Source: Acidimicrobiaceae bacterium
Lineage (GTDB): Bacteria > Actinomycetota > Acidimicrobiia > Acidimicrobiales > Aldehydirespiratoraceae
Length of the DNA stretch: 63,452 bases
Reading direction: 5' to 3'
Assembly (NCBI GenBank): GCA_028819505.1
Contig: JAPPLH010000147.1
Span: 1 to 63,452, forward strand
Shown here one piece after another: positions 1 to 8,920 of this stretch. Within the stretch, counting starts at the first letter, position 1, and every line of letters starts with the position of its first letter. The notes under the pieces are model-generated. The model searched no databases. It saw nothing but the letters and a program-made list of their open reading frames with translations, and was not told the DNA's origin. The position numbers and the translations under genes were made by a program.

Positions 1-294
1 TGGCCGAGAGCTCGACGATCATGCAGGGGTTGAACCCTTCGAGGGTTGCCTTGGCGTTGGTGCTATAGGCCTTGTGCCCCTCACCGGCCGACGTATTGCT
101 GGATCCCGCGCTGCGAGCCGTGGCCAAGCGCCGAGCCGACCGACATCGCACGCCACAAGCACGACATGGTCCAGCAGGCCCTCAGCCGGCCCTTCGGCCA
201 GAAGCAGCAGCGAGCGGATCGCGCGGTGCGCGTAGTTTAGGAAGTTGCTTACGCGTGAACGCGGAAACATCTGCTGTCAGCTACCCTTGCTGCT
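1..294. other. Window edge, no secure gene
   Basis: No start-to-stop gene is convincing here. On the minus strand an open frame running off the left edge (about 1-110) reads HKAYSTNAKATLEGFNPCMI and continues to the edge. Its composition looks coding, so the C-terminal part of a gene outside the window may begin here, but I cannot name a family or a start. The remainder is probably the upstream region of the ATPase at 295. Confidence 0.25.
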
Positions 295-1536
295 ATGGCC
301 GACTATGTGGCGCGCATGATCGACCCCCTCATGGAGGAGCACTTGGAGGAGTTGCCGGCGGTCATGCTCGTCGGACCCCGCGCCTGCGGCAAGACCACCT
401 CCGCGGCCCGTTTCTCCAACACCGTCGTGCGGCTCGACGGCGACGATGCGGCCGCCTTCCGGGCCAGCCCCGACGCTGCGCTGCGCGGCCGTGCCGAGCC
501 TGTGCTGATCGACGAATGGCAGATGGTGCCGGAAGTTCTTGGCGCCGTGAAGAGGGCCGTCGACACCGACCGGCGTCCGGGCCGGTTCCTCATCACAGGA
601 TCGGCGCGCCGCGACTTCGCGGACCGATTCTGGCCGGGAACCGGCCGCATCGTGATGGTCAGGATGTGTCCACTGACCGGCGCCGAGCAGCGGCAGCTTC
701 CGGTTGTGCCGCTAGTGGACCGCCTCGCGGCGGGCGGCGCGCCTCCGGTCGCCGCGGATCCGGCACCTGACCTGCGTGACTACCTGCAACTCGCGCTGGG
801 CGGCGGGTTCCCCGAGCCTGCCCTCGAGTTGAGCGAGCGCGCTGGGCGCGTCTGGCTGGAGAGCTACGCAGACCAGGTCGCCCTGCGCGACGCCCAAAGC
901 CACGGCGATACACCCGATGCAGGCCGGCTCCAGCGGTACCTTGAGTCCTACGCCCTCAACTCGGCGGGGACCGCCCACCACAAGACGGTCTACGACGCCG
1001 CCGGCGTCAGCCGAAAGACAGCGCTGGCCTACGACGCCCTGCTGCGGGACCTGCTGGTGGTCCAGGAGCTTCCGGCCTGGTCGACCAACCGGCTCAAGCG
1101 CCTCAGCAGAACTCCGAAGCGCTACGTGGTCGACTCGGGACTGCTGTCGGGCATCCTGCGCGTCGGCATCGACGACGTGTTGGCCGACGGCGACCTGCTC
1201 GGACGAATGGTGGAGACCTTCGTGGTCGCTCAACTGAGCGCCCAGGCGGCCATCGCCGCGACCCGCTACCGATTGTCCCATCTGCGCAAGCATGACGGCC
1301 GCCGCGAGGTGGACGTGATCGCCGAGCTTGCAGGGGGGCGCATCATAGGGATCGAAGTCAAGGCGAGGGCCGCCGTGGCGCGCTCAGACGCACGCCATCT
1401 GATGTGGCTGCGGGATGGGATGGGTGACCGTTTCGCGGCCGGGGTCGTGCTGCACAGCGGACCCGACGTCTTCGAGCTAGCCGACCGAGTCTTCGCGGCT
1501 CCGATCTCGGCCCTGTGGGCATCTTCCCGAACTTGA
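295..1536 (+). CDS. AAA ATPase with DUF4143-type C-terminal domain
   Basis: A 413-residue member of the AAA_14/DUF4143 ATP-binding family. The N-terminal domain has a Walker A motif GPRACGKT (residues 27-34), a Walker B-like LIDEWQ (71-76) and the ITGS sensor segment (about 100-103). The C-terminal third carries a nuclease-fold-like signature, EVDVI followed by GIEVK. Family members are abundant in prokaryotes and often lie in accessory or defence regions; their function is poorly known. It stands alone on the plus strand, and no Shine-Dalgarno sequence is evident before the ATG, so the ATG at 316 is an alternative start. Three related loci occur at 40573-41844, 42962-43486 and 47706-47930. 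The family call is secure; the role is unknown. Confidence 0.85.
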   Translation: MADYVARMIDPLMEEHLEELPAVMLVGPRACGKTTSAARFSNTVVRLDGDDAAAFRASPDAALRGRAEPVLIDEWQMVPEVLGAVKRAVDTDRRPGRFLITGSARRDFADRFWPGTGRIVMVRMCPLTGAEQRQLPVVPLVDRLAAGGAPPVAADPAPDLRDYLQLALGGGFPEPALELSERAGRVWLESYADQVALRDAQSHGDTPDAGRLQRYLESYALNSAGTAHHKTVYDAAGVSRKTALAYDALLRDLLVVQELPAWSTNRLKRLSRTPKRYVVDSGLLSGILRVGIDDVLADGDLLGRMVETFVVAQLSAQAAIAATRYRLSHLRKHDGRREVDVIAELAGGRIIGIEVKARAAVARSDARHLMWLRDGMGDRFAAGVVLHSGPDVFELADRVFAAPISALWASSRT

Positions 1537-1614
1537 CGCGGATCCGCCCTCGGGGGCCAAGATCCACACCAGTCTTGCCGGAGCGGCGGCGCCGCGGACG
1601 TCATTTCGGCGCGG

Positions 1615-2337
1615 TCACTCCTCCAGTGACTCGACGCCCAGGTAGCTGGCGTCGAGCAGCGCCCGGTCGGCCAGCAGGTCGGAGGCCAGGCCCTGCATCA
1701 CCAGATCACCGTGGTTGAGCACGTAGCCGCGGTCGGACACCTCCAGAGCGAGGTCCACGTGCTGCTCCACCAGCAGCACGCCGGCACCGGTCTCATCGGC
1801 GATGCGGCGCACCACCGGCATCAGCTCCTCGTAGATCACCGGTGCCAGGCCCAGGCTCATCTCGTCGACCATCATCAGCTTGGGTTCGGCCACGATGGAG
1901 CGGGCCAGCGCCAGCATCTGCTGCTCGCCGCCGCTGAGCAGGCCGGCCCGGCGGCTGATGAGCGGGCCGAGTGCCGGAAAGAAGTCGAGGGCCCGGTCGA
2001 TGTCGACGTTGCCGCGGGTCTTGGCCAACTGCAGGTTCTCCCGCACCGTCAGCTGGAACAGCAGGCCCCGGTTCTCGGGCACGTGGATGACGCCCCAGCG
2101 AGCCACCCGGTGAGCCTGCCGCAGCCTCGGCACCGGGCGGCCCATGATGGTCACCGAGCCGGCCAGGATCTGGCCCATGCCCGACACCGTCATCAGGGTG
2201 GTGGTCTTGCCCGCGCCGTTCGGGCCCAGCAATGCGACCACCTCGCCCGCGTCGACGTGCAGGCTCAGTTCCCGCACCACGGCCACGCCGTCGTAGCCGG
2301 TGTCGAGGTTCTCGATGGTCAGCAGGCGCTCGCTCAT
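1615..2337 (-). CDS. livF: Branched-chain amino acid-type ABC transporter ATPase LivF
   Basis: A 240-residue ATPase subunit of a HAAT-family importer; it would sit on the inner face of the membrane and energise uptake by the LivH/LivM permease. Visible motifs are Walker A GPNGAGKT (about 38-45), the signature LSGGEQQ and Walker B LMMVDE followed by the LivF-typical MSLGLAP. The ATG at 2337 was chosen because it overlaps the livG stop as ATGA and the protein begins as the family does (MSERLLTIENL). It is the last gene of the four-gene minus-strand operon that starts at 6675. Substrates of this family include amino acids, urea and amides; the substrate here cannot be read from the sequence. Confidence 0.92.
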   Translation of the reverse strand: MSERLLTIENLDTGYDGVAVVRELSLHVDAGEVVALLGPNGAGKTTTLMTVSGMGQILAGSVTIMGRPVPRLRQAHRVARWGVIHVPENRGLLFQLTVRENLQLAKTRGNVDIDRALDFFPALGPLISRRAGLLSGGEQQMLALARSIVAEPKLMMVDEMSLGLAPVIYEELMPVVRRIADETGAGVLLVEQHVDLALEVSDRGYVLNHGDLVMQGLASDLLADRALLDASYLGVESLEE

Positions 2338-3095
2338 GCCTCGCCTCCGCTGTGGCCCAGATAGGCCGCGATCACCTCGGGGTTGTTGCGCATCTCCTCG
2401 GGGGTGCCCGAGGCGGTCATCTGGCCGAACACCAGCATGTGGATGTAGTCGCACACGTTGAGCACCAGACCCATGTCATGGTCGACGAGCAGCATGGTGT
2501 AGCCCTGATCCACCAGGCCCCGGAGCTGGGCGCCGAACCACTCGGTCTCGGCCTTGTCGAGCCCGGCGGCGGGCTCGTCGAGCAGCAGGATCTTCGACGA
2601 CTCGGCCACCAGGGCCCGACCCACGCCCACCAGCTTGCGCTGGCCCTGAGACAGCTCCCGGGGCTGGCGCTCGGCGATGCCGCCCAGGTTGAGAAGATCG
2701 AGGACCTCCTCCACCCGATCTTCACGATGGCGGGGCCGGAAGTAGTCGAGCAGCGCCGCGCCCAGCGTGAGTCGCCGGCTGGCCACATCGAGGTTGGACC
2801 GCACCGTGATGTCGTCGAACAGCTCCAGCGTCTGCCAGGTGCGGGTGAGACCGGCGTGGGACAGCTGATGGGGTGAGCGCCCGAACACCTCCTCACCCTC
2901 GAGCAGCACCGACCCGAGCGCGTTGTTGGGCAGGAAGCCGGTCACCGCGTCGATGAAGGTGGTCTTCCCCGCGCCGTTGGGGCCGATCAGCCCGGTGAGC
3001 CGCCCCTGACGGCATTCCAGCGACACGTCGTTCACGGCCAGCAGGCCCCCGAAGCGGACGTTGAGGCCGTGGGTTGCGAGGACGGCGTCAGACAT
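2334..3095 (-). CDS. livG: Branched-chain amino acid-type ABC transporter ATPase LivG
   Basis: A 253-residue partner ATPase of LivF. It shows Walker A GPNGAGKTT, the signature LSQGQRKLVGVGRAL, Walker B ILLLDEP with the AAGLD segment, and the H-loop LLVDHDMG. The ATG at 3095 overlaps the end of the fused permease gene by 8 bp and gives a standard N-terminus. An upstream in-frame extension to 3125 lies entirely inside the permease gene and is unlikely. Translational coupling is implied at both ends (8-bp and 4-bp overlaps). Confidence 0.92.
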   Translation of the reverse strand: MSDAVLATHGLNVRFGGLLAVNDVSLECRQGRLTGLIGPNGAGKTTFIDAVTGFLPNNALGSVLLEGEEVFGRSPHQLSHAGLTRTWQTLELFDDITVRSNLDVASRRLTLGAALLDYFRPRHREDRVEEVLDLLNLGGIAERQPRELSQGQRKLVGVGRALVAESSKILLLDEPAAGLDKAETEWFGAQLRGLVDQGYTMLLVDHDMGLVLNVCDYIHMLVFGQMTASGTPEEMRNNPEVIAAYLGHSGGEA

Positions 3096-5256
3096 CGGCG
3101 CCCTCCGGCTCTCGTGGTGCTGCACCGCGGCGGGCGGCGCGCCAGCGGCGACCGAGCCAGCCGCCGAGCTGGTGGAACTGCCGGCGCTGGAAGCCGTCGA
3201 TGCCCTCGTTGTTGTAGACCGCGGTGCCGATCAGGAAGAACCCGGCCACGTAGGCGGTGTAGGGGCCCACGTCGATCACCCACTCGTTGGTGACGACGAT
3301 GCCGATGCCCTCGGAGAACAGCGTCCCGGCGGTGATGGCGCCGCCGACGGTGCTGATGCCGCCGAGATAGGCGAAGGCGAGCACGGTCAGCGATGCGAAG
3401 ATCCCGAACGTGTTGGTGCCGTACGTTCCCAGATTGAAGGCGATGAGCGCGCCGCCCAGCGCGGCGAAGAAGCTCGAGATGGCGAAGGCCGACAGCTTGA
3501 TCGCCGCGACGTTCACCCCGGCCGCGGCCGCGGCCCGCTCATTGGCCCGCACCGCCAGCATCTGCTCGCCGAGGCGCGACCGGCGCAGCCGCATCACCGA
3601 GATGCAGCACAGCGCGCCCACCACCAGCAGGACCAGCCCGTAGCCGCCGGTGGGGATCTTGCCGTCGCCGAGGAAGAAGTCGCTGTTGGGTCCGAACTCG
3701 AGACCGAACAGCGTCGGCGGGTCGGTCGTCTTGACGCCGCGGTCCAAGCCGAACCACCCCGGGCGCGAGAAGAAGATCTCGCCCATGGCCAGCCCGCTGG
3801 CCAGGGTGACGATGGCCAGGCTGGCGCCCCGGGTGCGCAGCGACGGGATGGCCGCGATCAGACCGAACCCCACGCCGGCTGCCACCGCCAGCGGCAACGA
3901 GACGAACAGGGGCATCCCGGCCTGGGTGCCGAAGGACGCCACCGAGAACGCCCCGATCCCGGCCAGGGCCATCTGCATCAGCGAGATCTGGCCCACATAT
4001 CCGGTCACAACCACCAGCGACAGGGCCAGGATCACTCCGATCATGGAGTTCTGCATCCCGCCCCGGTACTGGAACGGGGCGAAGACGGTCAGCCAGAAGG
4101 CCACCGCGATCAGCGCCCCGTACCCGATCAGACGGCCCCGGGTGATGCGGGGGGAGTACGCCTCGGGCAGCCGCTCCACGGTGAGCGCACCCCGCGACGG
4201 CAAGGACTCGCCCCGGGCCACCATGGCCAATGCGATGACTACGAAGGGGAGTGCCCTCCGGATACCGATGTCTGGTATCCAGCTCCACTCCAGCTCCAAG
4301 CGGAACAGTTCCTGGTCGACGATGCCGAGCATCAGGCCCGCAGCCGCGGCGACGACGAACGACGACATCCGCCCCAGCAGCGCCGCCCCCAGCGACGAGA
4401 TGAGCAGCACGGTGAAGAAGTTGGGGGTCACCCCGGTGATGGGCGCTACCAGGATGCCCACCAGCCCGGCCAGCACCGAGGCCATCACCCAGCTGACCCC
4501 GGCCTGGAAGTCGGCGTTGAAGCCCAGCAGCGTCGTGAACCGCTCGTTCTCGGCCCCGGCCCGGGTGGCGATCCCGAAGCGGGTGTAGCGGAACAGCACC
4601 CACAGCGCCACGGTGATGACGACGACCGTCCCCAGCACCCACAGGCGATCCTGCCCGACCCGGGTGCCGAGGATCTCGACCGGTTCGTTGGGGAAGATCG
4701 GCTCGGTCGCCTTGGCCCGAGCACCGAAGCGCAGCACCACCGCCGCCTGCAGGAACAGCATGATTCCCACCGACGCGATCACCTTGGCCAGCACAGGGGC
4801 GTAGCGCAGGGGACGGAAGACGGCGAAGTGGGCGACGAGACCGAGCACGGCCGCGGTGGCCAGCGCGATCACCAGCGCCGGAGCCTTGCCCATCGAATCG
4901 CCCAGGTCGATGAACGTCGGGAAGTCGAAGATCTCGATCCCGGCGATGCCCTCGATCGGCGCCACCGGGTTGGGCAGCGGCGGCACCGGGTACTGGCCGT
5001 CGCCGACCAGCGAGACGTACACGTAGGTCACGTAGGTGGCGATCGCGCCGTGGCCGAAGTTGATGACCCCCGAGGCCCGGAAGGCCACCACCAGTCCGAT
5101 GGCCAGCGCGGCGATGATGGCGCCCGAGCCGAGCCCGAACAGCACCGGGTCGAAGAAGATGTCCCTTCGGGCTATCGCCGCCACGATCCAGGCGAGCGCA
5201 AGAGCACTGAGAGCAACAGTGCCGATCCGCTCAACTGGAGACAGTCTGGCGATCAC
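3088..5256 (-). CDS. livHM: Fused LivH-LivM branched-chain-type ABC permease
   Basis: A 722-residue inner-membrane permease in which LivH and LivM, normally two proteins of about 300 residues each, are one chain. The N-terminal half (about 1-300) is LivH-like, with the VINFGHGAI segment and the EAA-like region before GRMSSF. A cytoplasmic linker (about 335-365) leads to the LivM-like half, which starts its membrane part near residue 380 with VVVTGYVGQISLMQMALAG. Between the binding-protein gene and this one lies an 87-bp spacer with a strong hairpin. No frameshift is visible, so the fusion is probably real; it is known in some actinobacterial and cyanobacterial systems. Confidence 0.9.
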   Translation of the reverse strand: MIARLSPVERIGTVALSALALAWIVAAIARRDIFFDPVLFGLGSGAIIAALAIGLVVAFRASGVINFGHGAIATYVTYVYVSLVGDGQYPVPPLPNPVAPIEGIAGIEIFDFPTFIDLGDSMGKAPALVIALATAAVLGLVAHFAVFRPLRYAPVLAKVIASVGIMLFLQAAVVLRFGARAKATEPIFPNEPVEILGTRVGQDRLWVLGTVVVITVALWVLFRYTRFGIATRAGAENERFTTLLGFNADFQAGVSWVMASVLAGLVGILVAPITGVTPNFFTVLLISSLGAALLGRMSSFVVAAAAGLMLGIVDQELFRLELEWSWIPDIGIRRALPFVVIALAMVARGESLPSRGALTVERLPEAYSPRITRGRLIGYGALIAVAFWLTVFAPFQYRGGMQNSMIGVILALSLVVVTGYVGQISLMQMALAGIGAFSVASFGTQAGMPLFVSLPLAVAAGVGFGLIAAIPSLRTRGASLAIVTLASGLAMGEIFFSRPGWFGLDRGVKTTDPPTLFGLEFGPNSDFFLGDGKIPTGGYGLVLLVVGALCCISVMRLRRSRLGEQMLAVRANERAAAAAGVNVAAIKLSAFAISSFFAALGGALIAFNLGTYGTNTFGIFASLTVLAFAYLGGISTVGGAITAGTLFSEGIGIVVTNEWVIDVGPYTAYVAGFFLIGTAVYNNEGIDGFQRRQFHQLGGWLGRRWRAARRGAAPREPEGADV

Positions 5257-5281
5257 GGAGCCCCCTGTGAGACCGAGCCTA

Positions 5282-5305
5282 GCCGGGCCCTCGGCGGGGC
5301 CCGGC
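5282..5305 (-). other. Intercistronic GC stem-loop between binding protein and permease
   Basis: A perfect 9-bp inverted repeat, GCCGGGCCC and GGGCCCGGC, with a 6-base loop. It lies in the 87-bp spacer after the binding-protein stop and before the permease start. No U-tract follows on the minus strand, so it is not a classical terminator. Hairpins at this position in ABC importer operons commonly protect the binding-protein mRNA or attenuate readthrough; that role is inferred here. Confidence 0.5.
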
Positions 5306-5343
5306 CGAACTCGGCGTCGGTGAGAGTGTGAGTGTCGCGGGCG

Positions 5344-6675
5344 TCAGCCCAGCAGGAAGTTCAGTTCCGCGAAGTCCAGGAACGTGAACCCGTCGGGGGC
5401 CGTCATCTGCCCGTCCGCGATGGTGACCATCAGCGGAGAGGTGTTGCAGGCGCCCGCCCACGGATCTGGACCGGGACAGCTCACCTCGGGATAGCCGGGG
5501 ATGTCGCTGCGGGAATAGGTGCTGAGCGCGGTCAGCACCGACTCGGCGGTGGCGTCGGCGCCGCCGCCCTCCATCAGGAGGTCCCGGGCAATGAAGACCT
5601 GGGCCAGCGCCCATCCGGCCAGGCCCGCGGTCTGCACGCCTGAACCGCCGTAGGTGTCGAGCACGCGGTTGATCTCGTCGATCTCGGCGCCACCGTCGAC
5701 GGTGGGGGCGCTCGAGACGATGGGGACGCCCCATCCGTCGAGGACTCCGGACTCGACGACGTCCTGGCCCGCGCACAGGTCGTTGGCGAACAGGTGGCCC
5801 TCGTAGCCGACAGTGGCCGCGCCGTTGGCGGCCGCGGTGCACTGGGCACCGTCGGCCAGAACGAACAGCCAGCCGTCGTTGGAGGTGTCGGCGGCCGAGA
5901 TCGGGCCGGTCAAGTCGGGCTCGAACCCCAGGAAGATGGTCTCGTTGATCGTGATGCCGTTGCTCTCGGCGATGGCGTACAGCGCCGGCTCGAACGGCGC
6001 GATCGCCGGGTCGTCGGCCAGGTAGAGCGACATGGTGGAGACGTCGCGCCGGCCGCTGGCGAACACGAAGAACACCTGGGCCAGGCCCGGCAGGCCCGGA
6101 TCGAAGTTGTAGAGGTTCGGCGTCAGGTAGTCGCCGAAGTCGTTCCCCAACCCGAGGTTCGCCTTGCCTGCCTCGGCCAGGATGGCGCCTGAGGCGAGGC
6201 TGTTGGACAGGAAGCCGCCGTTGATGACCACATTGATGTCGTCGGCGTTCACGAACTCGTTGGCGCAGGCGATGTGCGACTCCACTGCGTCGCCGGCGCC
6301 GCACACCACGAGCTCGAGCGGGTGCCCGTCAGCGCCGCCGTGCTCGGCGTTGAAGTAGTCGACGTAGGCCTGGGCCACCGCAGGAACCTCGGGGAATGCC
6401 ATGAGCTCCTCAACCTGGGCGATCAACCCGATCTTGAGCGGGTCCATCTCCATGGGCTCCTCAGCCGGCTCCTCCATGGGCTCTTCGGCAGGCTCCTCCA
6501 TGGGCTCCTCAGCCGGTTCTTCCATCGGCTCCTCCGCCGGCTCCTCCGCGGGTGCCGCCGGTGCGGGCTCCTCCGCGGCGGGTGCGTCATCCTCGTCGTC
6601 GCCGCAGGCCGCCGCGACCAGGGCGAATGCGAGCAGAACCGCTGTCAAGATCCTCGAGGGTGACTTGGGACTCAT
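5344..6675 (-). CDS. ABC transporter substrate-binding lipoprotein, Leu/Ile/Val-binding type
   Basis: A 443-residue extracytoplasmic receptor (periplasmic-binding fold type I) for the Liv-type importer encoded downstream. The N-terminus is a lipoprotein signal with lipobox VAAAC before GDDEDD. A low-complexity linker of repeated EEPMEEPAEEP units follows (about residues 25-65), a likely cell-wall spacer. The mature domain starts at DPLKIGLIAQ. The ATG at 6675 has a strong Shine-Dalgarno, AAGGAGGA, 7-8 nt upstream, which rules out the longer in-frame start at 6786. It is the first gene of the operon and is transcribed divergently from the double-Lrp regulator. The ligand is unknown. Confidence 0.88.
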   Translation of the reverse strand: MSPKSPSRILTAVLLAFALVAAACGDDEDDAPAAEEPAPAAPAEEPAEEPMEEPAEEPMEEPAEEPMEEPAEEPMEMDPLKIGLIAQVEELMAFPEVPAVAQAYVDYFNAEHGGADGHPLELVVCGAGDAVESHIACANEFVNADDINVVINGGFLSNSLASGAILAEAGKANLGLGNDFGDYLTPNLYNFDPGLPGLAQVFFVFASGRRDVSTMSLYLADDPAIAPFEPALYAIAESNGITINETIFLGFEPDLTGPISAADTSNDGWLFVLADGAQCTAAANGAATVGYEGHLFANDLCAGQDVVESGVLDGWGVPIVSSAPTVDGGAEIDEINRVLDTYGGSGVQTAGLAGWALAQVFIARDLLMEGGGADATAESVLTALSTYSRSDIPGYPEVSCPGPDPWAGACNTSPLMVTIADGQMTAPDGFTFLDFAELNFLLG

Positions 6676-6763
6676 GGTGTGTTCCTCCTTCGCGGCACAA
6701 GCACGCGTGATCATGTGAGTCTTGATAGCTGAATTGTACATATGTTGGCAACTCAGCGCTAGA

Positions 6764-6782
6764 GGCAATAGTTCTATTTGCC
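6764..6782. promoter_or_regulatory. Inverted repeat between transporter operon and Lrp-type gene
   Basis: GGCAATAGTTCTATTTGCC is a near-symmetrical palindrome about 90 bp upstream of the binding-protein start and 60 bp upstream of the regulator gene. The surrounding 6720-6790 is AT-rich compared with its neighbours and holds a second short dyad (ACATATGT near 6737-6744). A minus-strand promoter TTGCCA-N18-TATCAA can be drawn through it. A divergent intergenic site next to an Lrp-type gene is the expected position for autoregulation and operon control; binding is inferred. Confidence 0.4.
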
Positions 6783-6841
6783 GCATGATGGGATGGCCAC
6801 GGATTCAGTGCCGAACTCGATCAACAGCCTGCGCTTCCTAG

Positions 6842-7825
6842 ATGAGCGCGACTGACGACCGGAAGCTGGTTTCAGTCGGCGCCTACGATGATGTCGACAT
6901 GGTGGAACTGGACGACGTCGACCGCGCCCTGATCGACAGCCTGGTGGCCGACGGTCGGGCCAGCTACGCGGCGCTGGCCAGACGGATCGGCATGTCGCAG
7001 GCCGCGGTCAAGGCGCGCGTCATCCGGCTGCTCGACCGCGGCATCATCCACATTCTCGGACGCATCGATCCTCGTGCGCTGGGCTACGGCGAGTTCGCCT
7101 ACTGCCTGGTGGATGTGAGCGGTGCGGTCGCCCCGGTGGCCGAACGGCTGGCCGGGATGGACGAGGCCGCCTTCGTGCTCATCCTGGCCGGGCCGCGCGG
7201 ACTGTTCGTGGAGTTCAGGGCTCGTGATGCCGAGCATCTGAACGCCGCCATCGAGCAGGCCCGGGCCGAGCCGCAGGTCAGGGGCATCGATGCCGCCTCA
7301 CTGGTCGCCTACGTGAAGCAGGACTGGTCCCATGCCGGCGACGGATCGAAGGGCGGCGATCATCGCCTCGGGGCCCGCCAGAGGCCCGTGGACACCACCG
7401 ACATAAGGCTGCTCGAGTGCCTGGCCGCCGACGGCCGGGCAACCTTCGCCGACCTCTCGGGCGTGGCGGGAATGTCGCACGCCGCCACCCGTGAGCGCGT
7501 CCTCGCACTCATGGCCAAGGGAGTGGTGACCGTGCAGACCATCGTAAGTCCCGGAGTGCTCGGGATCCAGGGCTACGCCGGACTGATGATCGACGTCGAG
7601 GGCCCGGCACAGCCCGTGGCCGAGCAAGTGGCGGCCATGCCCGACACGACCATGGTGGCCACCGTGCTCGGACACTGTGATGTGCTGGTCGAGGCCAGCT
7701 ACCGCGACGAGGCCCATCTGGCCGAACTGCTCGACCAGGTCCGCTCGACCGCGGGGGTGCGCCAGGTCGAAGCGTTCGTCTACCTGGTGGAGGTCAAGGA
7801 GTCGATGACCGCGGGACTCACCTGA
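6842..7825 (+). CDS. Tandem-domain Lrp/AsnC-family transcriptional regulator
   Basis: A 327-residue protein, about twice the usual Lrp length. The first module starts with an AsnC-type HTH (about 22-70, LDDVDRALIDSLVADGRA...AALARRIGMSQAAVKARV), then an RAM-like effector domain to about 160. A second HTH (about 180-230, TTDIRLLECLAADGRATFAD...GMSHAATRERV) and a second RAM-like domain complete it. The two halves are diverged, so duplication is old. It faces the Liv-type importer operon and is likely its amino-acid-responsive regulator. No clear Shine-Dalgarno precedes the ATG at 6842; the ATG at 6899 is an alternative that still precedes the first HTH. Confidence 0.82.
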   Translation: MSATDDRKLVSVGAYDDVDMVELDDVDRALIDSLVADGRASYAALARRIGMSQAAVKARVIRLLDRGIIHILGRIDPRALGYGEFAYCLVDVSGAVAPVAERLAGMDEAAFVLILAGPRGLFVEFRARDAEHLNAAIEQARAEPQVRGIDAASLVAYVKQDWSHAGDGSKGGDHRLGARQRPVDTTDIRLLECLAADGRATFADLSGVAGMSHAATRERVLALMAKGVVTVQTIVSPGVLGIQGYAGLMIDVEGPAQPVAEQVAAMPDTTMVATVLGHCDVLVEASYRDEAHLAELLDQVRSTAGVRQVEAFVYLVEVKESMTAGLT

Positions 7826-7827
7826 AG

Positions 7828-8670
7828 CTAGGGAAGCACGCCTCCGTCGATGGGGATGAGCGCGCCGTTGATGTAGGCCGCGGCCGGCGACGCCAGGAAC
7901 ACGACCAGTTGGGCCACCTCGTCCGCCGTGCCCCAACGTCCCAGCGGAACCTCCGCGACCAGCATCTCGCCGGCCTCGTCGTCGGTCACCCCGGCCAGGT
8001 CGGCGACCAGCCTGCGGTTGGCCACCGCCATCTGGGTGTCGATCGGGCCGGGGCACACGCCCACGCAGCGGATGCCGTCGGGGCCGTGCTCCTTGGCGAT
8101 GAGCTTGGTCATGGCGACCAGGCCGAACTTGGTGACGTTGTAGGCCCCGTAGCCGGCGTCCGACACCAGTCCCCCGATCGACACGTTGTTGACGATCACG
8201 CCCCGCCCAGCCTCGATCATCGGCCTCAGGGCCAGCAGCGTCATCCGCCGCGACCCCATGACGTTGACCTGCCACGACAGGTTCCACTGATCCTCGGTCT
8301 GGTCGACGAAGCGGCCCACCCCGGTGGTGGCTCCCGCGTTGTTGAACAGAATGTCCAGGGACCCCAGCTCGCCCACGGTCCGCCGCACCACGGCCTCGGC
8401 CTGGGCCTGGTCGGTGACATCCAGCGGCGCCGCGAAGCTCCGCACCCCGAAGCCGTCGCACAACTCGGCCGAGAGCGCCTCCAATGCAGCCAGATCGTCA
8501 CCCAAGCCGTGGGTGGGATCCTGACGGAGCTCAGGGCGGTCCCGGGCCAGGTCTGTGACCACCACATCGGCGCCGGCCTCGGCCAGACGCCGGGCGGTCG
8601 CCTCACCCATCCCTCCGGCGCGGCCCGCGCCGGTGACCAGCGCCACCTGACCCGCCAGTGTTCCACTCAC
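7828..8670 (-). CDS. Short-chain dehydrogenase/reductase
   Basis: A 280-residue classical SDR oxidoreductase. It has the Rossmann glycine motif TGAGRAGGMG near the N-terminus, NNAG in the middle and the catalytic YxxxK as YNVTK. The GTG at 8670 was chosen because AGGAGG lies 10 nt upstream; upstream extension reads into the hicA region without domain support. It ends 2 bp from the Lrp-type gene in convergent orientation. NAD(P)-dependent oxidation or reduction of an alcohol/ketone is expected; the substrate is unknown. Confidence 0.87.
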   Translation of the reverse strand: MSGTLAGQVALVTGAGRAGGMGEATARRLAEAGADVVVTDLARDRPELRQDPTHGLGDDLAALEALSAELCDGFGVRSFAAPLDVTDQAQAEAVVRRTVGELGSLDILFNNAGATTGVGRFVDQTEDQWNLSWQVNVMGSRRMTLLALRPMIEAGRGVIVNNVSIGGLVSDAGYGAYNVTKFGLVAMTKLIAKEHGPDGIRCVGVCPGPIDTQMAVANRRLVADLAGVTDDEAGEMLVAEVPLGRWGTADEVAQLVVFLASPAAAYINGALIPIDGGVLP

Positions 8671-8710
8671 CTCGGTGCTTCCTCCTCTTCCTGGCGAGAC
8701 AGTTCGCGCA

Positions 8711-8920
8711 TTAGGCCTGATCGAAGACGCGTCGGTCCACGCGGAGGTCTCGCAGGATCGCACTGATCGTTCCGGCTCTCAGGTCCCTGCCGCCCCAGTT
8801 CGGGATCGTTGTCCTCGTGCCGTTGGCCGGATTGCGCCAGATCTCGTGAGAACCTCGCGACTGTCGGTCGAATTCGCAACCGAGCGCCCTCAACCTGCGG
8901 GTAAGTTCGCGATAGGTCAA
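8711..8920 (-). CDS. hicA: HicA-family mRNA interferase toxin
   Basis: A 69-residue protein with the dsRBD-like HicA fold: N-terminal MTYRELTRRLRALG helix, then the catalytic-histidine segment SRGSHEIW and the strand TTIPNWGGRDL. HicA toxins cleave mRNA in a ribosome-independent manner and are neutralised by HicB. It overlaps the upstream hicB by 4 bp (ATGA), which couples their translation. The antitoxin-first order is one of the two arrangements known for hicAB. Confidence 0.88.
   Translation of the reverse strand: MTYRELTRRLRALGCEFDRQSRGSHEIWRNPANGTRTTIPNWGGRDLRAGTISAILRDLRVDRRVFDQA

Noticed and set aside
27-50. T-arm-like sequence (GGGTTGAACCC) suggesting a tRNA at the window start
   Set aside because: No acceptor stem, D-arm or anticodon arm can be assembled around it; it more likely belongs to the coding-like minus-strand frame.
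3061-5331. A 756-codon plus-strand frame opposite the LivH-LivM gene
   Set aside because: Its composition (His, Arg, Gly, Asp runs) is the antisense image of a GC-rich membrane protein, with no domain; the minus-strand permease explains the region.
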